From assembly GCF_000090795.2 (NCBI RefSeq), contig NW_003546302.1, positions 1 to 59,907 on the forward strand: a stretch of 59,907 nucleotides of DNA, given 5' to 3'. The notes under the pieces are model-generated. The model made no database searches. It was not told the origin of the DNA and saw nothing but the letters and a program-made list of their open reading frames with translations. Shown here piece by piece: positions 33,545 through 41,977 of this stretch. The position numbers and the translations under genes were made by a program. Position 1 is the first letter of the stretch. Each line of letters opens with the position of its first letter. The stretch comes from Amphimedon queenslandica (taxonomy: Eukaryota; Porifera; Demospongiae; Haplosclerida; Niphatidae).

Positions 33545-33912
33545 TGTTCTGTTCCCACATCTTTTGCCGAAAATAAAAAGCAAGTGGATTTGATGGGATC
33601 TTGACACACGCGTCAGTGACCCAAATAAGTGGCCATCCAATGGTGTACCTGTTGGCAGCAAGCCCCCCATTGCCTTGGCAGTGGTCAGGGGAGCTTGCAG
33701 GGTAGCTACGATGGGAAGGATAATCCCTGAAGGCAACTAAAGGGAAAAGCCAGGCACAAGGGTGTTCCGGTAGCTCCTACGTTTGAGACTGAGACGGCAT
33801 CGGGCCTAGGTGAAGCCGAAGGCTGCGAAATAGGAGGAGACACTAATTTTGGAAACCGGGCGGATCTATATCGAGGGTGGAATTCGTTAAAGCGGGTAGG
33901 AACCCACCGGTA
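33545..33912 (+). other. GC-rich structured segment of unknown origin, upstream of mitochondrial tRNA-Arg
   Basis: Composition changes sharply from the AT-rich surroundings, and the segment runs without a break into a mitochondrial tRNA and nad4L. It has no long ORF in the plus frames but contains self-complementary words, for example CTCCTA near 33774 with TAGGAG near 33830, and GTGGGTT-like pairs. CCTAGGTGAAGCCGAAGGC recalls domains of large-subunit rRNA or of a group II intron, but I cannot place it with confidence in either. Probably part of the same mitochondrial insertion. Confidence 0.4.
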
Positions 33913-33983
33913 TTGTCTGTAATTTAAAGGAAAAATGTCCGACTTCGGAACGGAGTATGGGGGTTCGATTCCTCCCAGGTAAT
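33913..33983 (+). tRNA. trnR: tRNA-Arg(UCG), mitochondrial type, in nuclear insertion
   Basis: A full cloverleaf can be drawn. Acceptor TTGTCTG (33913-33919) pairs with CAGGTAA (33976-33982) with two G-U pairs. D-stem ATTT/AAAT; anticodon stem TCCG/CGGA with an A-A mismatch at the loop end. The anticodon loop CTTCGGA has TCG at 33945-33947 after U33. The T-arm is GGGGG-TTCGATT-CCTCC. One base separates it from nad4L, as in demosponge mitochondrial genomes (from memory). In the nucleus it is not expected to be functional. Confidence 0.8.
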
Positions 33984-33984
33984 C

Positions 33985-34281
33985 ATGAGTGTAATATATA
34001 TAGGGGCGATACTTATATTTGTAATAGGAGTGCTCGGGCTGATATTGAATAGAAACAGCTTTATAATCATGTTAATGTCGATGGAATTGATGTATTTGGG
34101 TGTAGTGTTGTTGATGGTATTGATTTCATCGGCATTCGATGACATGACGGGGGTGATATGGGCGATTGCCATCATTACGGTAGTAGCTGCGGATTCTGCC
34201 ATCGGGCTGTCTATGTTGGTTGCTTTCTATGTAACGCGGGGGAGCATTAACGTAAAATCGCTAAATGTCTTAAGAGATACT
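33985..34281 (+). CDS. nad4L: NADH dehydrogenase subunit 4L, nuclear copy of mitochondrial gene
   Basis: The open frame encodes a three-helix membrane protein with hallmark ND4L words: NSFIIMLMSMELMYLG (residues 24-39), and AADSAIGLSMLVAFY (68-82). In mitochondria this complex I subunit helps form the proton-pumping membrane arm. About 98 residues match the family. The last five codons to the stop at 34296 (TISLC) are probably nuclear sequence past the junction. The frame has no stops or shifts, so the insertion is young. It lacks a targeting signal and a nuclear promoter and is probably not used. Confidence 0.9.
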
Positions 34282-34299
34282 ATAAGCTTGTGTTAACAC

Positions 34300-35329
34300 A
34301 AGAAGACAAAGAACATGAGATATTGGAGAATCCTATAGGGAGAAAAGAGAAAGAGCAAAAGTTAGATATACATGTACATGTACTAGGAGGACAGAAAGGC
34401 AAAAGAGAGGAAGAAATATTAATACGAGATAAGGATATACAAGAATAGGAGTCAAGGAACACAACCATGAGATTGAGAATAGAGAAATGCAGTACCGATA
34501 AGGGTGGGCAATATATCAGTATTCATAAACTATCATGAGAGTCATTAGTAACCTATTGCAGCTAATGAGTGGTACATGTACATGTAATGTGAACGGTACA
34601 TACTACTACTAAACCAGACTAAGTTACTTGTACTGTGTTGGATTTCTAGGCTAGGAACCATTAGAAAGGATCATTGCTATTGTAACAGCTTTGATAAACA
34701 TTTTTAGTTATTACTGTGATATCAAAATGAGATATCCTGCTGGTAAAACATGATTTAATATGGTCCCCCCTTAAGTACTTACTAACAAAACACGTACATG
34801 TCAAGATTGCATATTATTTATTCAGAGTATACTATTACAGAAAACATACAGCTATAAGGATTATTATAATAGGTAGCTTAAACTAAATGATTGATGACTG
34901 CCTGTAAATCTTATGCACACAGACACAAAACCATATGGTGCACAGACACAACACCCTGGGGTAATAGTAATCATTACAGGCTACTAAGTAAAGTAGCATA
35001 AAAGTAAAAGCAAAAGTTTTTGAAGTCATTCAGCACTGTAAAAACAACAGTGTTTAGGACACGCTTGTTTTGGTGTGCAACAATTGTCCCAATGTACACA
35101 CTTCTTTTTTGTGTTCTACACACACTTCAATTTTTAGCACACCTCCCAGCACACCTTTTATTGCACCCAGTTGACTAGTTATAATTTTCAATCATACAGA
35201 ATGTAACTAAACAAAAATTCAAGGAATACTGAACTCAAAGAGTAATACAATATTTAACTAGTTGCACAAAGCAGTGTACAAATGATTAACTGTAGAAGAT
35301 GCTTTGCTTAGAGAATGGCCAAGTACAAG
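34300..35329. other. No gene seen
   Basis: AT-rich intergenic DNA with a TACATGTACATGTAC run near 34369. No exon, RNA gene or clear element boundary is seen. Confidence 0.5.
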
Positions 35330-36269
35330 AACTTCTAAAAATGAATAGTTCTTGCAACCAACTGGATAACAAATATTGAAGACAAAAAAGCAGCCACGAA
35401 AATAATTGGAACATCATCATAGTTGACTTGACAAAGAACATTGCAGTCATTCACCAGAAATACTGTCGAATGGTCAGCTAGTGAGCCAGTAATAATAATG
35501 TATGGTTGTAGAAATCTGTTTTCCCTTGCTATTATGTCAATATTTGTTGCAACCTAAACAAAGCATAATAGAAATTAAATCATACACAATAAATAATTAC
35601 GTACATGTGTAAAATATGACTTTGTCAGCAATAGGAGTTGAATGAGAGTCTGGTAACAAATAGAGAAGTAGAAGCATTGCTGTGACTATGTTTTTTATAT
35701 TGGGACAAATGAAAATCAATTATTAATATAATTGTAAACTTTTGATATCACATTTTCCAATAATTGTTTGGATTTGAGTGTTATTTTGAGATTCCAACTT
35801 TGCTTGGCTTATGATCTTTTTTGTTAACGTCAAAAACTTGTCATGAGTGTTTTTGTAGAGTGATTCATTGCCAGTGTATCTACATAGATCATTAATTAAC
35901 TAAATAATAATAATAAAATAAAATAAAAATTATATTGTTGCTTACTTGTGTTGGTATCTTCAGAAATGGATACTTCTCCAATATGATATCAACAGGGCAA
36001 GGGTAGTCATGAATATCTGCTCACGTCATAGCAAAAGATGCATCCATCAAACTGTTAACCACTGTCATATTAGGAACAAATTTCCTATAGTCAATCACAA
36101 GAGCATTATTGTGGCGGTCAAAAGAAGCTTTGTCTTTACCAGGTGGGAGTTGTGGTTTTGATAGTGCACAGGTGACACCAGGGCTATCTTTAGAAGTAGA
36201 AGGAGATCTAGGAGACTGAGAAGCCATTGTTTCATTTCTCTTCTTTTTCGTAAGACGTAACTCCTTGAA

Positions 36270-37200
36270 TCTATAGGTGTAGCTGGAACTAGTAAGAAGT
36301 GGTAAAATGCGGATATATACGAAGGTACACCAGTGGCGAAAGCGAGCTACTGGGATACAAACAACCTGTGGTTGGTTCATAAGGGGCTGACGTTTAGGAA
36401 CGAAAGTGTGGGGAGCGAGTAGGATTAGATACCCAGGTAGTCCACACCGCAAAAGATGGGCCATATATGTATGCGTACGTATACATGTAAGTTAATGCAA
36501 GAGGGTCCCGCCTGATGAGTATGATTGCAAAGTTAAAATTTAAGAAATCTGACGGTTCGCCAACCAATTACAGGAGTGTAGTTTAATGCGATGATCCGCG
36601 AGGGACCTTACCAAAGTTTCAACCACACCTGTATTATGGGGGCAGGCGTCGTATGGCCATCGTCAGCCCTTCATAAAGGGCACAACATCGGCAGCCGAGC
36701 AGAAAACTATACAACCACGGCGGTGCCTTGTATGAAGTCAGGTCCTTACGGCCTATATATTCTGGGCGACCCATGCGCTACAAATCTAATAGGCGAATAA
36801 ACAAAAATGGTGCCAAGAAAGCTGGAAGGTTAAATGGGAGTTAGGTTCGGGGCATCCACTGAAATGGGGGCGTGAAGCAGGATTTGAAAGTAATTGGGAA
36901 GTAGAGCGTTTCGGTGAATGGAGCTCTGGCGTTCATACAGACCGCTCGTCGCTCCCGCCAAGCAGTGGTGACTTAAAGTACGGGCAGAACTCTGGGTTCA
37001 CAGAAGTGGCTACATAAGTGTGTCATGGGAGGGCGGCAGGGGAGGATACGTACGATTGGGAAGCTGCAAGGGGGGATAAGTCGAAACATGGTGGGGGTAC
37101 TGGAAAATGCCCTCGGATTAATGCATGTATAATTTAAGTGGCAGAATGGGTGAATCACGAAGATTTCCCTCAATTGCTGCCTAGTTGTATTCATAAATGG
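36270..37200 (+). rRNA. rns: Mitochondrial small-subunit rRNA, 3' two-thirds, nuclear copy (NUMT)
   Basis: Universal SSU landmarks appear in order: GGTGTAGC and AAAATGCGGATATATACGAAGG with CCAGTGGCGAAAGCGAGC (about 36275-36345); AGGATTAGATACCCAGGTAG-TCCAC (36421-36445, the 790 loop); ACCTTACCAA (36606); GTCAGGTCCTTACGGCC and TTCTGGGCGACCCATGCGC-TACAA (to 36784); CCGCTCGTCGCTCCCGCC; and GGGGATAAGTCGAAACATGG near the 3' end (37071-37090). The 5' third is absent. The last 60-70 bases (to 37200) may hold a degraded tRNA, perhaps Gly(UCC), but I cannot fold it. It is inserted antisense to, and inside, an exon of the SAMD3-like gene. Confidence 0.92.
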
Positions 37201-38292
37201 TTACTATAAATGACGTGTCAAAACTAACATATGGAGATCCGTGGGGTGGTTTCAAAAAAAATAATTAGTGATTATGCACCTCGCCACATTCTGAAAGTCA
37301 TCCTTGCTATGATATCGTTTATAAGCAAACATAGCTGCAGCAACACTGGACAAAAATTGTCTTTTTGTTTCTAAAGCGATTTGTTCACTCTTCAAGGCAA
37401 CCTCAGTACTTGTTTAGTAATTCTTTGAGAGTGGAAAAGGATCTGGGAAAGGTATTTTATATCATCTGTCTTCTGGTAGCTCTTCTTACAATCAAAACTT
37501 TTTCAAACACTTACATCATCGGAAATAGCCAAAGTGACACAGTTGTCATCATCGTCATCAAGGATTCCTTGACGTTTTACTGGTCTTGACAGAGACGGAG
37601 TATCATTACTTGATGTTTCAGATATGTACTGAGGAGAATATGGTGTTGCTAAAGACTGAGGTGTTTGTAAAGATTCCTGCACGTGACAGTAGATGATGAA
37701 TAAAATTTTAATTTGTTATTTGGGCCTAATTTTCCCTGTACATACATAATACAGTGATTTAGGCCAAATTTCTTTTATAATTCCTACTAATACATGTACT
37801 TACATGCATGTTGTGTAGGAAGTTAGAACTAATTCCAATTAAATTTGAAATTTTTAACTTTGAAATTTTGCCACAATAAAAAAGAGAGTTATGGACATTT
37901 AGAATTTTTTGATACATATCTATTGTACATGTATTTATGTTGTGTATACTGTATAGGCTGATTCTACTCAAGTTTGAATTTTTTACAAATTTTTACAAAG
38001 AGTTAAAAGCAAAATTACCATTATTATAAATGCCAATCATTAATGTGCATGCTCAGTAATGCAGTGTACACATGATCACTAAATTAAAAACTGCCAATTA
38101 TAATTTTACAGCAAAACATCAAAAATTAAGAGCTGCCAAAATAAAGCACTATAATATGGTACTTTATACTTAAGTTGTGTAAAAGATTGAGCTGATTCCA
38201 ATCAAAATTGAATAATTTACAAATAAAATCAGGCTTTTTTAAAGTATGCCAATTTTGCTCAAAAATTCAGTATATAATTAGAAATAATAAAA

Positions 38293-38348
38293 TATAGTCT
38301 CATGCCCCACCCCTTCCTAAAGCAAAGGGGCTGGGCGATGAGACTATA
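38293..38348. repeat. 56-bp GC-rich hairpin
   Basis: TATAGTCTCATGCCCCACCC and GGGCTGGGCGATGAGACTAT are near-perfect inverses around a short loop, in otherwise AT-rich DNA. Probably a tiny foldback element. It lies in an intron of the SAMD3-like gene. Confidence 0.75.
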
Positions 38349-38688
38349 ATAATAACTGATTGCGGGCTGACATGTCAGCCTAGCTTTTCAAAATCAGATC
38401 CCACTGTAGCTACACTGGAAGCAGCTGACTAAGCAGCAGTGTAACAACGACCTTTAGCTTATCTTTATCAAATATCACATCAGACTCATTCAAATCGACA
38501 TATTCTCTCCACATTTCATCATACTGCTGAAAAGTGACCCTTAACTTCACATTTGACTGAAACGAAAAGGTCATGAGAAATTCATTATTTAAGTAGGATA
38601 AGTCCTCGACTTCAGCCTTAGGTGGCAACATCAAGGCCTTTTTGTTCTCAAGATAACACAGCAACACTTTACGATTTGGGGCAGCCAT

Positions 38689-38749
38689 TTTAATTTACAA
38701 AACACGTGTTCCATTAATAATAATATTAATAGTTCGTATCTACCCCTTT
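38689..38749. promoter_or_regulatory. Putative bidirectional promoter (61 bp) with CACGTG
   Basis: The ATG of the minus-strand SAMD3-like gene (38688) and of the plus-strand zinc-finger-like gene (38750) are only 61 bases apart. The interval contains an ACACGTGTT palindrome (E-box CACGTG at 38703-38708) and a TAATAATAATATTAATA stretch. Both 5' UTRs would have to be very short or overlapping. Confidence 0.5.
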
Positions 38750-40034
38750 ATGATGGCTGCCGCTCTGGTTAGCTCTAATCTTGCTAACTCTAAAGTCATT
38801 TGTTGGATCTGCAAGGAGTTTGCTGCACCAAATTTTAAAGGGACTTTACGTCACATAGCTGCTGTTCACTTGTGGGATCCAGATTTCTTTACACTTTGTC
38901 ATTTTCATGGTTGTTTCAGGACGTACAACAATTTTGTCTCAATTAAGAAGCACATTTATAGAAAACACAGAATTCCTTGAGTCTGCTGATGTCACAAGCT
39001 TTAATCTGTTAGGAAGTGATAGTAATGGTGAATACAGTGATAATTTCGCAACAGAAGCTGCAGACCAAACAAGTAATGGACGTAAATGACACCATGGCTG
39101 TAACAGATGACAAAAGAAATGTACACCTATTTATTTTGAAGTCTAGAGTGATATTTAAAGTTCCTCAAGGGCATTTAGAATTGCTTCTTGCTGATGTAAC
39201 AGAGTTAATAGAAAATAAAATCTCCGTAGTATTAAAAGAACACAGTCATGTTGAACAGAATGATGACCAGCTTCATAGCATAATTGAAGATTTAAAGAAA
39301 AAGTTGCTGACTTTATCAAATCTATTTTCTGGGCTAGAAACGACTTATTTTCAGAATAATTTTTTTTTTAATTTTAAAATTGTAGTAAGCCTAACTAAAT
39401 TTGTTATATACTGACTAATTTCATTATTCTTTAATAGTATCCTGAGCCCATTAAAACTAGGCAGACACTGAAGTGGATTAAAAAAAAGAGAACAGGTTGC
39501 TGCAAGACTGGGATTACAGCTATTATGCCCCTCTTTTGTCATCATTGAAATCTTTGTTGTCTCAGAAATCAGTTTTGAATGATGTATGGTATATTTTAAC
39601 TTTTAATGCCTCACATAGACAATACAATCAATTCTTGTCTTAGGTTATTGCGGGCATAAACGTACAGATGACTGTATTAGTGACTATAGTGATAGTGTGA
39701 ACTTTGAAACCCATCCACTATTATCCTCAAGTCACACAGCTTTACGAAAATTTCTTTACTTTGACAAGTTAGAAATTTGCAACCCGTTAGGTTCAAGATC
39801 AAAGAAGCACAAATTAGGTTAGGTGTAAATCAGTCATTGTCTTTAGTTATCATGTACATGTATGTGCATTCTAATTATATAGGGTTGTTTTATTATACAC
39901 TTGGAAATATTTTCCCCAAATATCGTTCATCACTACCAAGTATTCAACTATTGGCTGTTGCAAACTCAAAAGTAATATTGGATCATGGAATAAATCACAT
40001 ACTGAACCCTGTAATTGAAGACAAAAGTTCTTGA
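38750..40034 (+). pseudogene. Zinc-finger-like repetitive-family gene (tnp2-associated?), N-terminal half
   Basis: Exons on the plus strand, starting at ATG 38750 (second ATG 38753). They give VICWICKEFAAP and a His/Cys pattern CHFHGC with HIYRKH, a C2H2-like double module, then TGA at 38978. One frame over, ESADVTSFNLLGSD continues. The 39080-39350 block gives LLLADVTELIENKISVVLKE and FSGLETTYFQNN. 39490-39590 gives YYAPLLSSLKSLLSQKSVLN. 39640-39805 ends LEICNPLGSRSKKHKLG. 39882-40034 gives LFYYTLGNIFPKYRSSLPSI and ends with TGA. This order is that of a multicopy family in fish and corals whose C-terminal half is tnp2-like (from memory). The C-terminal half is missing here, and at least one frameshift is present. 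Confidence 0.55.
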
Positions 40035-40199
40035 AACAGTAATGACTACTTAAATTTTCACATACAGTGTCAAAGTATCTTGAGTTGCAGTAGCTGTTAG
40101 TGCTATTACATAAACACTAGGTGGCATAAGGCTCCTCAGACAATTTCAGCAAATGCTACTCGAAAGCTATTTCCCCTGAAAAACGTGCATGCATAATAC

Positions 40200-40743
40200 T
40201 AAATTCTCAAATGCATGGACTAACCAAGTTTTCACATTGTGCTTCATCTATAGCTAGAGCAATCATTTTCTCTTTGTAAGCAGTAGTGAGTAACATGTTC
40301 CGGTAAATTTCATTGTTAATCAAGCTTCTGGACTGATAAAAATTAGCTGAGACTGCCATTGTAATGCTCTTTTAACAGTTTTAGGATCATCTTGAGCTTC
40401 ACATATGTAGCATTTGCTAAGACCTTTCAAAAAAAACTTAGTAGCCTGATCTATCATTATGAATGCAAGTGGATTGATGCACACAGCGAGACTACCATTT
40501 CTACCTAAAAGGAATGGTTGTCTTTGATGAAACTGATGAGAGGCTGAACTAGATACCTTGCAATTTATCAAACAGTAATGGGAGAATTCCGTAAATAATG
40601 GACTTCTTATACCCTGAGGGAAGAGACACAAAGACATCCTGGCCTCTGATAAACTCTTGCACTGCCTTCAGTTGCTTCTCTTTTAGCTGTTTGAGGCCTA
40701 GCAACTACAGTACATGAAATAGTGCCTCTTCAAAGGAAGCCAT
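40200..40743 (-). pseudogene. RecQ-like helicase fragment, N-terminal part
   Basis: Reads from ATG 40743: MASFEEALFHVL, a TAG stop, then LKQLKEKQLKAVQEFIRGQD and VFVSLPSGYKKSIIYGILPL. This is the Q-motif/Walker A region of RecQ-type helicases, with GYKKS where GYGKS is usual. After a short intron-like gap come LAVCINPLAFIMIDQATKFF and QLIFISPEA (motifs Ia-Ib). One frame over, RNMLLTTAYKEKMIALAIDE follows with the Walker B DEA(H) box. These RecQ-like proteins are multicopy in sponges and cnidarians and often transposon-linked. The stop, a frameshift and the lost Walker A glycine show it is dead. Confidence 0.65.
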
Positions 40744-40759
40744 TATGACTATGAAAACA

Positions 40760-41977
40760 TGTAAACATTTGTCGACATAACCATCTACCCACTTAACTCC
40801 ACCAGAAGTCTGGTGGAGAGCTAAACGAGACAATGTACTGTAATCCACCAGACCCTTCCTTCATAGACTGACGGGCTGGCTACGCAAGACTGCTAATAAA
40901 GCACATTTTGCAAAGTGTTGCTCACAGTCCAGGCCATAGACTTCATTTAAATGCAGTCATCACTTCCGCTTAAGTTTAAAGCTAATATTTTTATTTAGAT
41001 TCTTATTTAGACGTATAATTTAGTTCTTTGCACGTCACATTAAAGTAATTAATACTTTTAGCACTTGTTGATGAATCGTATAACAGATTATTGTTATTGT
41101 TGTTTCACAATGTTTGTTTCACTCACTGTCTATATTTAACCTACTCCTCGACTTTGTCCTCTTCCTCCTTCTGCTGTTCCTCTTCCTGCTCCTTACCGTC
41201 ATCTCCCTTCTCTTCCTCCTCATCTTCCTCCTCCCTGTCCTGCTTTGCTTTGCCCCACCCTCAGTGTTGCCTTCTCTTTTTCTAAACAATGACAAATTTA
41301 AAGTTTATACTGATGACATTAAGGCTCCTTTGATACTTTAAAATTTTGTCCATTCTCCGTCTCTGTCCCAGACTCTTTCCCTGTCCCTGTCTCCTCCACT
41401 GTCTCTGTTTCTTCTCCCGTTTCCCCTGTCTCATCTCCAGTTTCCTCACTACTTGCCCTCTCCGTCGTGCCCTCTTCAAAAGTTTCAGCTGTCCTAATTT
41501 ACAATGGCATAATGCCTTTCATTGACACTTAAATTAAGATTACTTTGTAAAGCTGGCCTGAATTGTTGTCTTTCAGTTAAGAAATGTCAATATAAAGTAC
41601 AAGTACTTCAACTATTATTTACTGACTTAAGGGTATTTCATGTCTCTTTGTGCCTAATTGTTCTAATTAGAACTAACCAATATAGAATGCAAAGCGGGGG
41701 AGTAGGAACCACTTTTCAATTGGGGTGGCAAAACAGATTGTGTGTATGGGTTACCCCCCAAAAGAATTTTTTAAAAAGGGCTGCTCAAAGAACAATTTTA
41801 ACATGTTTTCGAACTACAATCACAATGTCATAATTATTATTATTACAGCAAAAAGGAGGGACTCCAATCACCCCCTAGGTACAGGCCTGTAATAAATGAA
41901 ATTATTGTGATGAATATTTAATGAATTATTTAATTACTGTAACTAAAATATCATAGTAGTCCAAAAAATCCTCTTCT
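40760..41977. other. No gene seen; polypyrimidine tracts at 41140-41280 and 41345-41475
   Basis: Two long C/T-rich tracts (TCCTCTTCCTCC, CTCTGTCCCAGACTCTTTCC type) give open frames on both strands by composition alone. No exon is seen. Such tracts could adopt triplex (H-DNA) structure. Confidence 0.55.

Larger units (their letters stand above)
35330..38688 (-). pseudogene. SAMD3-like gene, coding exon split by a mitochondrial insertion
   Basis: Minus-strand exons in order. 38688 to about 38450: ATG, MAAPNRKVLLCYLENKKALM and a beta-rich PB1-like start. 37676-37515: a Ser/Thr/Pro linker, CAG acceptor and GTAAGT donor. 37370 to about 37205: FLSSVAAAMFAYKRYHSKDD, VARCII, then GSPYVSFDTSF. After the insertion, about 36269-35946: FKELRLTKKKRNETMASQ, SLMDASFAMT, a TGA stop, then VDIILEKYPFLKIPTQ and a GTAAGC donor. 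35899 to about 35745, about 35690-35610, and 35553-35395 (LQPYIIITGSLADHSTVFLV). The order matches a family annotated SAMD3-like in corals and sponges (from memory); its biochemical role is not known to me. The mitochondrial insertion and the TGA would stop a full product. Confidence 0.55.

Noticed and set aside
33530..33736. Minus-strand ORF across the GC-rich segment
   Set aside because: The segment is continuous with plus-strand mitochondrial RNA/coding sequence; the minus frame has no family resemblance.
33924..34202. Minus-strand ORF opposite nad4L
   Set aside because: Shadow of nad4L; the plus frame has unmistakable ND4L motifs.
36591..37194. Short ORFs on both strands in the rRNA segment
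   Set aside because: They lie in small-subunit rRNA landmarks and are not coding.
37135..37200. Mitochondrial tRNA-Gly(UCC) after the rRNA
   Set aside because: A TTTCC loop-like stretch is present, but I could not fold acceptor and T-stems; left unannotated.
41091..41479. Leu/Ser-rich and Arg/Lys-rich ORFs on both strands
   Set aside because: Produced by polypyrimidine tracts; no domain, splice context or start context.
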